Assembly: GCA_003240625.1 (NCBI GenBank)
Contig: QFMX01000017.1
Location: 1 to 35,038 of the forward strand
DNA from: Sphingomonas taxi
GTDB taxonomy: Bacteria; Pseudomonadota; Alphaproteobacteria; Sphingomonadales; Sphingomonadaceae
Length of the DNA stretch: 35,038 nt
Direction: 5' to 3'
The number at the start of each line of letters is the position of its first letter. Position 1 is the stretch's first letter. Below are positions 1 through 8,234 of this stretch, in pieces. The notes below the pieces were generated by a model. The model was not told the DNA's origin and made no database searches. It was given only the letters and a program-made list of their open reading frames with translations. The translations under genes were made by a program, and so were the position numbers.

Positions 1-2445
<2,445 letters not shown>

Positions 2446-2612
2446 GAGGCGGTCTGTTCCATATTTGTTCGGATGCGGCAAGCCTTGTGCGGCGCCGTCA
2501 GGTCGGTTGCAGAGATGGGTAACGCGGGTGCTTGGCGAAAGGGGGCATTGTGGCGCGGCCCAGCGATACTTACATGGTGTGTTGGATAGACAATACAGTG
2601 CTGGAGCGTGAC

Positions 2613-3194
2613 ATGGGCAAGAAGAAGGACGAGCGGAAACGCCGCGAGCGCGAGGTCGAAATCGACATGCGGGCAACCGGGCACGATGCGGGCGGGCGGG
2701 ACGACGACGGGCACAAGCGCCACAAGCATGACGGTGGCAAGCATGCCGACCACAAGCATGGGGGCGGCAAGCATGAAGGCGGGGCACCGTTCGCCGGGAT
2801 AGCCGCGACGATCGCGCGACAGATGGGAACGCCGGTCGGTCGGCAGATGATCGCGGCTGGCCTGATGGCTGCGGCGACTGCGATCTCGAAGCATGACGCG
2901 AAGCCGAGCGTGCGACCGACCCCGCCGACGCCCCCTGCCCCACCTGTTCCGCCCTCTACCCGACCCGCTCCAACGTCGGAGCCGGCCGCTGCGAAGATCG
3001 AGCCGGACGCGGGTACAGATGCGGGCAAGTCGTCGGGTACCGGGCCGTTCGCCGGCGACACTGCCGAACCGCCTCGCAGCGAGACGAATGCGTTGCCGCC
3101 CGAGTTCGCCAAGATGATCGACTCGGTTACGGTCGGGCTCGAACGGTTGTTCGTCGGGTTCGGGCGACCCAAGGATACGCCGCCTACGAAGTGA
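2613..3194 (+). CDS. Hypothetical His-rich, Pro-rich protein
   Basis: I do not recognise a characterised family. The chosen ATG at 2613 has a GGAG Shine-Dalgarno 6 nt upstream; an earlier in-frame start at 2532 has none. The 193-residue product starts with a very basic segment (MGKKKDERKRRERE). A histidine-rich stretch at residues about 24-54 follows, with nine His in Lys/Gly/Asp context. Then come a short hydrophobic/Ala-rich segment (about 58-92), a Pro/Thr-rich linker (about 100-130) and a C-terminal LPPEFAKMIDSVTVGLERLF helix. There is no signal peptide or clear membrane segment. The His cluster could bind metal, but that is only inference. The opposite strand is also open here, as expected from the GC content, but lacks a comparable ribosome site. 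Confidence 0.6.
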   Translation: MGKKKDERKRREREVEIDMRATGHDAGGRDDDGHKRHKHDGGKHADHKHGGGKHEGGAPFAGIAATIARQMGTPVGRQMIAAGLMAAATAISKHDAKPSVRPTPPTPPAPPVPPSTRPAPTSEPAAAKIEPDAGTDAGKSSGTGPFAGDTAEPPRSETNALPPEFAKMIDSVTVGLERLFVGFGRPKDTPPTK

Positions 3195-3205
3195 CGGGAC
3201 TCCAG

Positions 3206-3325
3206 TCAGATATCGAGCATACTCTGGCGCGCTTCACCCGGCGGATGAAGCTTTCCCGTCACCACTTCCCAAACGCGGCCTTGGTTGATTTCAAGCGAGG
3301 CCGCGATTTGCTGCTGATATCGCGG
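3206..3325 (-). pseudogene. Remnant of a small helix-turn-helix protein
   Basis: Between two stops the minus strand reads YQQQIAASLEINQGRV followed by WEVVTGKLHPPGEARQ, 40 codons with no start codon. The segment IAASLEINQGRVxEVVTGK looks like the recognition part of small helix-turn-helix proteins, where NQGRVSEV is a common motif. The upstream frame differs by one base: an ATG in the adjacent frame gives MGNR just before, so a single-nucleotide frameshift near 3318 would join them. It is therefore best read as a decayed or frameshifted fragment. Family assignment is by eye from one motif. Confidence 0.4.
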
Positions 3326-3348
3326 TTACCCATCGACAGGGCGTTGCG

Positions 3349-4503
3349 TCAGGCGGCTCTGGAATAGGCTTCGGACGTGCGGCGGCGGTCGCCCTTGGCG
3401 CGATACATCGCTTGGTCTGCCCGCGCGATCAGGTCGGCAAGGGGTTGCCGGGCGTGGTCCTCGATCAGGCCGATGCTGACGCTCGGCGCGAAATCTGACG
3501 GGCAATACTGGGTCATGGTCCGGGCGAACTGGCTGGCGATGCGGTTGGCGATCGCCCCTGCCTGGTCCGCCGGGACGTCCGGGAGCAGGCCGAGAAATTC
3601 GTCGCCACCACAGCGGACGAGATGGCCATGTTTGCCGAGCGTTTCGTGGGCGATGTCGGCGAGCGTGCGCAATGCGGCGTCACCGGCCGCATGGCCCTGG
3701 GCGTCGTTGAGCGTCTTGAAGCGATCCACGTCGAGCATCATCACCGCGATGCGGCGCGGCGCGTGGCGGCCGGTTAAGGTGCCGGCGATCCGGTCGAGCC
3801 CTGCGCGATTGAACGCGCCGGTCAGCCAGTCGCGCTCCAATTGGTCGCGCAGGGCGTTCTGGCCGCGCTCCGCCTGGAGAATCAACAGCGCGAAGGCACG
3901 AAAGATGATGAAGGCGATCTGGCCAGCGGCGAGCCAGGCCGCGAGATCGTCATGCACGCCGGTCAGGCGCGTGCCGATATGGTCACCGCAGGCCAGCCAT
4001 GCGCGACCCAGAAACATCGGTACGGTGACCGCGAACAGTGCGGCGACGATCCAACCGGTCTGCAACGATTCGCGCCGCGCCAAGCGGACCGCGGCAATCA
4101 CGACGACGATATCGAAGCCGGCACGAACGGTGCTGAGATAGGCAACGCGAAAGTGGAAATACGCGGGGTCGTCGCTGACGATCAACGGGGCGGCGAGGAC
4201 GGCGGCGATCCCGAGCAGCGGTGCCAGGCGCGCTTCGGGACGGGCGAACCGTAGGACGGCGCCGGCGATCAGCGCATACCCGATCGCGGCAGCCGGGTTG
4301 CCCGCGTTCGGCGCCCACGCGACGCCGATACTGTCGTTCAGAACCGCCATCATCGTGCCGAACCCGACGACGAGATGACCGCCACCCCATAGCGCCGCCC
4401 AGCTGCCGAACCGGCCGGTTGCCACCGTGATGAGGTGGACGAACCCTGCGACGAGCATGCCGAGCGCGGCGATCACGTAGAGGGTAGTAAGATCGAGCGC
4501 CAC
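3349..4503 (-). CDS. Membrane-bound GGDEF diguanylate cyclase
   Basis: Makes cyclic di-GMP from two GTP at the inner membrane, a second messenger for motility/biofilm switching (family knowledge). The N-terminal ~210 residues hold about six hydrophobic segments (for example LYVIAALGMLVAGFVHLI and IVAALFAVTVPMFL). A GGDEF domain follows, with LDVDRFKTLNDAQGH and the signature RCGGDEFLGLL at residues about 299-303. The tail SIGLI...RADQAMYRAK is the usual end of the domain. The inhibitory I-site (RxxD five residues before GGDEF) is absent: Gly occupies the Asp position. Start choice: GTG at 4503 has AGG 5 nt upstream, while the alternative GTG at 4509 overlaps that site. There is no EAL domain. 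The N-terminal sensor type is not recognised. Confidence 0.88.
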   Translation of the reverse strand: MALDLTTLYVIAALGMLVAGFVHLITVATGRFGSWAALWGGGHLVVGFGTMMAVLNDSIGVAWAPNAGNPAAAIGYALIAGAVLRFARPEARLAPLLGIAAVLAAPLIVSDDPAYFHFRVAYLSTVRAGFDIVVVIAAVRLARRESLQTGWIVAALFAVTVPMFLGRAWLACGDHIGTRLTGVHDDLAAWLAAGQIAFIIFRAFALLILQAERGQNALRDQLERDWLTGAFNRAGLDRIAGTLTGRHAPRRIAVMMLDVDRFKTLNDAQGHAAGDAALRTLADIAHETLGKHGHLVRCGGDEFLGLLPDVPADQAGAIANRIASQFARTMTQYCPSDFAPSVSIGLIEDHARQPLADLIARADQAMYRAKGDRRRTSEAYSRAA

Positions 4504-4509
4504 GGACAC

Positions 4510-4692
4510 CTGCTTGTTCGTTCGTTTCGTGGGCTAATAGGCTGGCTTTGCTAAGGATTCGTTTGGGTTGGGTGGAGCGACGGAAGTTTGCGTTCGGGGT
4601 TGGGGTGGGTGCGGGTTCGCGCGAGCGGTCGTTGGCTCCACAGGCCTCGCCGTGGATCGCGCGCCACTTTGCCGCGCTCACCCGTCCTTCGC
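4510..4692. other. Non-coding gap upstream of the diguanylate cyclase gene
   Basis: Open frames cross this stretch but show no ribosome site or recognisable protein. Apart from presumably containing the promoter of the minus-strand cyclase gene, I see nothing defined in it. The repeat and hairpins further right (to 5059) are listed separately. Confidence 0.5.
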
Positions 4693-4800
4693 ATGTCGTT
4701 CCGGCGGATGCGGGGACCCATGGTCGCCGACCGGGTTATGACAGCCCTATCTCGCCGGGTTCACCGCAACCGTGGGTCCCGGCGTTCGCCGGGATGACGG
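4693..4800. repeat. Two-armed palindromic repeat (GNAN-loop type)
   Basis: Two inverted arms lie about 47 bp apart. The left arm reads TCCGGCGGATGCGGGGACCC and the right arm, on the minus strand, CCCGGCGAACGCCGGGACCC. The right arm folds as CCCGGC-GAAC-GCCGGG and ends inward in CCCACGG. It has the same architecture as the other arm pairs in this window: stem, four-base GNAN loop, stem, then YCCA. Confidence 0.75.
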
Positions 4801-4897
4801 ATTGGGGGCGGCGGGGCGTTCCGGATGGTCTTGAGAGGGGTGCGGGCTTTAAGCGAGGTGCGGTTAGCGCCGGTACGCCCTTCGCCTAGCAAACGCA

Positions 4898-4933
4898 GAG
4901 AGGGCGCCGGTGGGTTAACACCGGCGCCCTCTC
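4898..4933 (-). terminator. Perfect 15 bp hairpin, likely terminator of the suc-lpd operon
   Basis: GAGAGGGCGCCGGTG (4898-4912) pairs perfectly with CACCGGCGCCCTCTC (4919-4933) around a 6-nt loop. It lies about 130 nt beyond the lpd stop in the direction of lpd transcription. On the minus strand it is followed by CTGCGTTTGC, so the T-tract is weak; it could also act as an mRNA-stabilising stem. No other gene ends here. Confidence 0.6.
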
Positions 4934-4961
4934 AAAATTCAGCTTAGGCTTGGCTTGGCCG

Positions 4962-4982
4962 GACAGGGGCAAAGCCCCTGTC
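4962..4982. repeat. Short perfect palindrome downstream of lpd
   Basis: GACAGGGGC / GCCCCTGTC with an AAA loop, 9 bp stem. It lies between the lpd stop and the 15 bp hairpin, as one of three strong stem-loops in the operon's 3' region. Confidence 0.6.
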
Positions 4983-5010
4983 GTCGGACGGCGCTGGAGC
5001 GCCGCCGGCC

Positions 5011-5065
5011 GATCTGACCGCTGGAAGCTCGGCCGTAGCTTCGCTACGGCCTTGCGCGGTCAGAT
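5011..5065 (-). terminator. Nested hairpin at the lpd stop codon
   Basis: The inner stem GGCCGTAGC/GCTACGGCC (5031-5051, TTC loop) is enclosed by ATCTGACCGC (5012-5021) pairing with GCGGTCAGAT (5056-5065). The outer arm includes the lpd stop codon (5060-5062). The structure could terminate transcription or protect the 3' end; there is no U-tract to decide. Confidence 0.45.
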
Positions 5066-6454
5066 GTGTATCGGCTTGCCCTGTACCGCCATAGCCGCTT
5101 CCTTGATCGCCTCGGCATGCGTCGGATGCGCGTGGCAGGTGTAGGCGATATCCTCGCTGGTAGCGCCGAATTCCATCGCGATGGCGGCTTCGGCGATCAG
5201 CGTGCCCGCGAGGCTCGAGACGATCCAGACGCCGAGGACGCGGTCGGTCTTGGCGTCGGCGATGATCTTCACGAAGCCGTCGGTGTCGCGGTTGGTCTTG
5301 GCGCGGCTGTTGGCGGCGAACGGGAACTTGCCGACCTTGATCTCGGTCTTGTCGCGCGCCGCCTCTTCGGTGAGGCCGACGCCGGCGATCTCGGGCATCG
5401 TGTAGACGACGCTCGGGATGATGTCCTCGTTGACGATGCCGGTCTGGCCGGCGATGTTTTCCGCGACCGCGACGCCCTCGTCCTCGGCCTTGTGCGCAAG
5501 CATCAGGCCGGGGATGCAGTCGCCGATCGCCCAGACGCCGTCGACCTTGGTGCGGAAGCTGTGATCGGTTTCGATCTGGCCGCGCTTGTTGAGTTCGAGG
5601 CCGATGGCTTCGAGGTTGAGGCCGTCGACGTTCGCTTTCCGCCCGATCGAGACGAGCACCGCGTCCGCGGTCAGCGTCTCGGACGCGCCACCGGCGGCAG
5701 GCTCGACGGTGACGGTCGCGACGCCGTCGGCGACGGTTACGCCGGTGACCTTGGTCGAGAGCTTCAGTTCCATGCCCTGCTTCTTGAAGAGCTTGGCGGT
5801 CTCGCGGCGGACTTCGCCGTCGAAGCCGGGGAGGATCTGGTCGACGAACTCGACGACCGTGACCTTGGCGCCGAGACGACGCCAGACGCTGCCGAGTTCG
5901 AGACCGATCACGCCGCCGCCGATGACGACCATGTGCTCGGGGACCTTCGGGAGTGCGAGCGCGCCGGTGCTGTCGACGACGGTCTTCTGGTCGACCTCGA
6001 CGCCGGGGAGCGGCATGACGCTCGAGCCGGTGGCGATGACGATGTTCTTGGCGGTGACCTTCTGGCCGTTCACGTCGACGGTATGCGCGTCCTGAAACGC
6101 GGCCTTGCCCTTGAGCCAGGTGACCTTGTTCTTCTTGAACAGGAATTCGACGCCGCCGGTCAGTTCCTTGACCGCCTTGGCCTTCTCGGCGTGCATCTGG
6201 TCGAGGTTGAGGGTGACGCCCTGGAAATCGATGCCGAACTTGGTGAGGTGACCGCCCTTGGCCTCCTCGTAGATCTCGGAGGCGTGGAGCAGCGCCTTGG
6301 ACGGAATGCAGCCGACGTTGAGGCAGGTACCGCCGAGCGTCTCGCGGGACTCGGCACAGGCGGTGCGCAGGCCGAGCTGCGCGGCGCGGATCGCCGCGAC
6401 GTAACCGCCGGGGCCCGCACCGATCACGAGGACGTCATAGTCGTAGTCAGCCAT
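5060..6454 (-). CDS. lpd: Dihydrolipoyl dehydrogenase (E3)
   Basis: Reoxidises the dihydrolipoyl group of 2-oxoacid dehydrogenase complexes, passing electrons via FAD and a disulfide to NAD+. 464 residues, normal length. The N-terminal FAD site is VIGAGPGGYVAAIRAAQLG. The redox-active disulfide is in GGTCLNVGCIPSK. A second Rossmann motif VVIGGGVIGLELGSVW binds NAD. The C-terminal HAHPTHAE gives the catalytic His-Glu pair of the partner subunit. The ATG at 6454 has GGAG 7 nt upstream. It is the last gene of the mdh-sucD-sucA-sucB-lpd cluster, so it most probably serves 2-oxoglutarate dehydrogenase. A repeat-flanked GIY-YIG gene separates it from sucB, and the element ends only 13 bp before the lpd start while leaving its ribosome site intact. 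Confidence 0.97.
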   Translation of the reverse strand: MADYDYDVLVIGAGPGGYVAAIRAAQLGLRTACAESRETLGGTCLNVGCIPSKALLHASEIYEEAKGGHLTKFGIDFQGVTLNLDQMHAEKAKAVKELTGGVEFLFKKNKVTWLKGKAAFQDAHTVDVNGQKVTAKNIVIATGSSVMPLPGVEVDQKTVVDSTGALALPKVPEHMVVIGGGVIGLELGSVWRRLGAKVTVVEFVDQILPGFDGEVRRETAKLFKKQGMELKLSTKVTGVTVADGVATVTVEPAAGGASETLTADAVLVSIGRKANVDGLNLEAIGLELNKRGQIETDHSFRTKVDGVWAIGDCIPGLMLAHKAEDEGVAVAENIAGQTGIVNEDIIPSVVYTMPEIAGVGLTEEAARDKTEIKVGKFPFAANSRAKTNRDTDGFVKIIADAKTDRVLGVWIVSSLAGTLIAEAAIAMEFGATSEDIAYTCHAHPTHAEAIKEAAMAVQGKPIHI

Positions 6455-6467
6455 TCTTCATCTCCGT

Positions 6468-6547
6468 CGTTCTCCTGCGAACGCAGGAGCCCAGGGTTAC
6501 GGGAGGCGCCGTTCGTGGCCCTGGACTCCTGCGTTCGCAGGAGAACG
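6468..6547. repeat. Two-armed palindromic repeat, family A, left of GIY-YIG gene
   Basis: Two 29 bp inverted arms (6468-6496 and 6519-6547) differ at one base. Each arm folds as CTCCTGC-GAAC-GCAGGAG and ends inward in CCCAGGG or TCCAGGG. The right arm ends 2 nt from the stop codon of the GIY-YIG gene. Confidence 0.85.
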
Positions 6548-6549
6548 AG

Positions 6550-6837
6550 TCAGAAGAGCGTCTCGTACAAATCCTTCCAGTGCGGGTTGGTCTGTTCGAT
6601 CAGGTCGATCTTCCAGGCCCGCTTCCATTTCTTCATCTGCAGCTCGCGCTGTCGTGCAGATTGTATGTTGTCACTGGCTTCGAACCAGACAAGGAGCGTG
6701 CAGCCATGTTCCTTGGAGAAGCCGTCTATCAGTCGGTTGCGGTGTTGGTAGGCTCTGGCAAGCAGGTCGCTGGTGGCGCCGAGGTACAGCGTTCCGTTGC
6801 GGCTGCTCGCCATGAGGTAGACGTAGCCGGACCTCAT
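6550..6837 (-). CDS. Small GIY-YIG nuclease family protein (repeat-associated)
   Basis: 95 residues, a stand-alone GIY-YIG domain of the UvrC/homing-endonuclease superfamily. The degenerate GIY and YIG motifs are YVYLMAS and LYLG (residues about 5-20). A catalytic-type Arg lies in LLARAYQHR, and the conserved later segment SARQRELQMKKWKRAWK contains the metal-binding-type Glu. About half of its residues match the paralogue at 12298-12594 by eye. The ribosome site AGGAAAAC precedes the ATG and comes from the repeat that abuts the start. It is inside the TCA operon on the same strand, so it would be co-transcribed. Nicking or cleavage of the repeat palindromes is a hypothesis; general annotations of such proteins give no defined role. 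Confidence 0.88.
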   Translation of the reverse strand: MRSGYVYLMASSRNGTLYLGATSDLLARAYQHRNRLIDGFSKEHGCTLLVWFEASDNIQSARQRELQMKKWKRAWKIDLIEQTNPHWKDLYETLF

Positions 6838-6917
6838 GTTTTCCTGCGTATGCAGGAATCCAGGGTCGCGGAGGGTGGTATCCGTGACCCTGGGCTCCTG
6901 CGTTCGCAGGAGAACGA
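6838..6917. repeat. Two-armed palindromic repeat, family A, right of GIY-YIG gene
   Basis: The arms TTCCTGC-GTAT-GCAGGAA + TCCAGGGTC and, inverted, CTCCTGC-GAAC-GCAGGAG + CCCAGGGTC surround a 20-bp centre. Mismatches within the left arm are compensated so that its stem is kept (TTCC/GGAA). The left edge supplies the Shine-Dalgarno of the GIY-YIG gene. The right edge lies 15 bp from the sucB stop. Confidence 0.85.
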
Positions 6918-6931
6918 GGAGCCTTGGTAGG

Positions 6932-8182
6932 TCAGAGGTCGATCAGGATGCGCGTCGGGTCCTCGATCGCGTTCTTGAGCGCCACCAGGAACGTCACGGC
7001 TTCGCGGCCGTCGATCAGGCGGTGGTCGTAGCTGAGTGCCAAGTACATCATCGGGCGGATGACAATCTCGCCGTTGACGACGACCGGGCGTTCCTCGATG
7101 CGGTGGAGGCCGAGCACGGCCGACTGCGGCGGGTTGATGATCGGGGTCGACATCAGCGAGCCGAACACGCCGCCGTTCGAAATCGTGAACGTGCCGCCCT
7201 TCATCTCGTCCATCTTGAGCGCGCCTTCCTTGGCGCGCTTGCCGAAGTCGCCGATCGTCTTCTCGATCGTCGCGACCGACATCTGGTCGGCATCGCGGAT
7301 CACGGGGACGACCAGGCCGCCCGGCGACGAGACCGCGACCGAGATGTCGGCGTAATCGTGATAGACGATGTCGTCGCCGTCGATCGACGCGTTGACCGAC
7401 GGGATGTCGCGCAGCGCCATGGTGGCGGCCTTCACGAAGAAGCCCATGAAGCCGAGGCGGACGCCGTGCTTCTTCTCGAACAGGTCCTTGTACTTGGCGC
7501 GGGCCTCGATCACCGCGGTCATGTCGACGTCGTTGAACGTCGTCAGCATGGCGGCAGTGTTCTGCGCTTCCTTGAGGCGCTTGGCGATCGTCTGGCGGAG
7601 GCGCGTCATGCGGACGCGCTCTTCGCCGCGACCCGAGGCGGCGGGGGCTGCTGCTGGTGCGGGGGCTGCGGCGGGAGCAGGCGCGGGCTTGCTAGACGCG
7701 GCGGCGGTCACGTCTTCCTTTGTGATGCGACCGTCGCGGCCGGTGCCCTTGACGGTGCCGGGGTCGACGCCGTGCTCGAGCACCGCGCGGCGGACCGACG
7801 GCGAGAGTGCTGCGGGGGAGTCGCTGGTGCCGGCGCCGGGCTGGTCGCCATAGCCTGCGCCGGACTCGTCCTTGGCGGCGGGAGCAGCGGCTGGCGATGC
7901 CGTCGCAGCAGGTGCGGGCGCAGGGGCCGGCGCAGCGGCGCCGTCGCCTGCGTCGATCGTGGCGAGCATCGCGCCGACCTGCACGGTATCACCGACGGCG
8001 ACCGCGTGCTGGCCCATGACGCCGGCGACCGGCGACGGGACCTCGACCGAGACCTTGTCGGTTTCGAGGCTGGCGATCGGCTCGTCGACCGCGACGGGCT
8101 CGCCGGGCTGCTTCAGCCATTCGCCAAGGGTGGCTTCGGTGATCGATTCACCCAGGACGGGGACGGTGACTTCGGTTGCCAT
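6932..8182 (-). CDS. sucB: 2-oxoglutarate dehydrogenase E2, dihydrolipoyl succinyltransferase
   Basis: Transfers the succinyl group from E1 to CoA through a swinging lipoyl arm. 416 residues. The lipoyl domain (about 1-75) has the lipoylated Lys43 in ETDKVSVEV. An Ala/Pro-rich linker (about 80-110) leads to the E3/E1-binding domain SPSVRRAVLEHGVDPGT...DGRITKEDV. A second Ala/Pro linker precedes the catalytic domain, which begins RVRMTRLRQTIAKRL and ends with the active-site motif SYDHRLIDGREAV. It lies 52 nt after sucA on the same strand, consistent with E1-E2 coupling. Family homologues in pyruvate dehydrogenase look similar, but the E1 partner here is SucA, so the succinyltransferase call is firm. 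Confidence 0.97.
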   Translation of the reverse strand: MATEVTVPVLGESITEATLGEWLKQPGEPVAVDEPIASLETDKVSVEVPSPVAGVMGQHAVAVGDTVQVGAMLATIDAGDGAAAPAPAPAPAATASPAAAPAAKDESGAGYGDQPGAGTSDSPAALSPSVRRAVLEHGVDPGTVKGTGRDGRITKEDVTAAASSKPAPAPAAAPAPAAAPAASGRGEERVRMTRLRQTIAKRLKEAQNTAAMLTTFNDVDMTAVIEARAKYKDLFEKKHGVRLGFMGFFVKAATMALRDIPSVNASIDGDDIVYHDYADISVAVSSPGGLVVPVIRDADQMSVATIEKTIGDFGKRAKEGALKMDEMKGGTFTISNGGVFGSLMSTPIINPPQSAVLGLHRIEERPVVVNGEIVIRPMMYLALSYDHRLIDGREAVTFLVALKNAIEDPTRILIDL

Positions 8183-8234
8183 GTTTGCTTCTACCTCTTC
8201 AATCCCCGCACGGGCGGAGATGCAGGAATTGGAG

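Larger units (their letters stand above)
6468..6917 (-). mobile_element. Candidate mobile unit: GIY-YIG gene between two family A repeats
   Basis: The unit is [two-armed repeat 6468-6547] - GIY-YIG gene 6550-6837 - [two-armed repeat 6838-6917]. The gene is only 2 nt from the left repeat and abuts the right repeat at its start codon. It sits between sucB and lpd, where no nuclease gene belongs by function. No convincing target duplication is seen at the outer ends. Its mobility is inferred from the repeats and from the parallel structure at 12259-12638. Confidence 0.6.

Noticed and set aside
4548..4889. Plus-strand frame of 113 codons in the gap before lpd
   Set aside because: No ribosome site; it crosses a dispersed repeat and encodes repeat-derived sequence (VVPADAGTH, VPAFAGMT).
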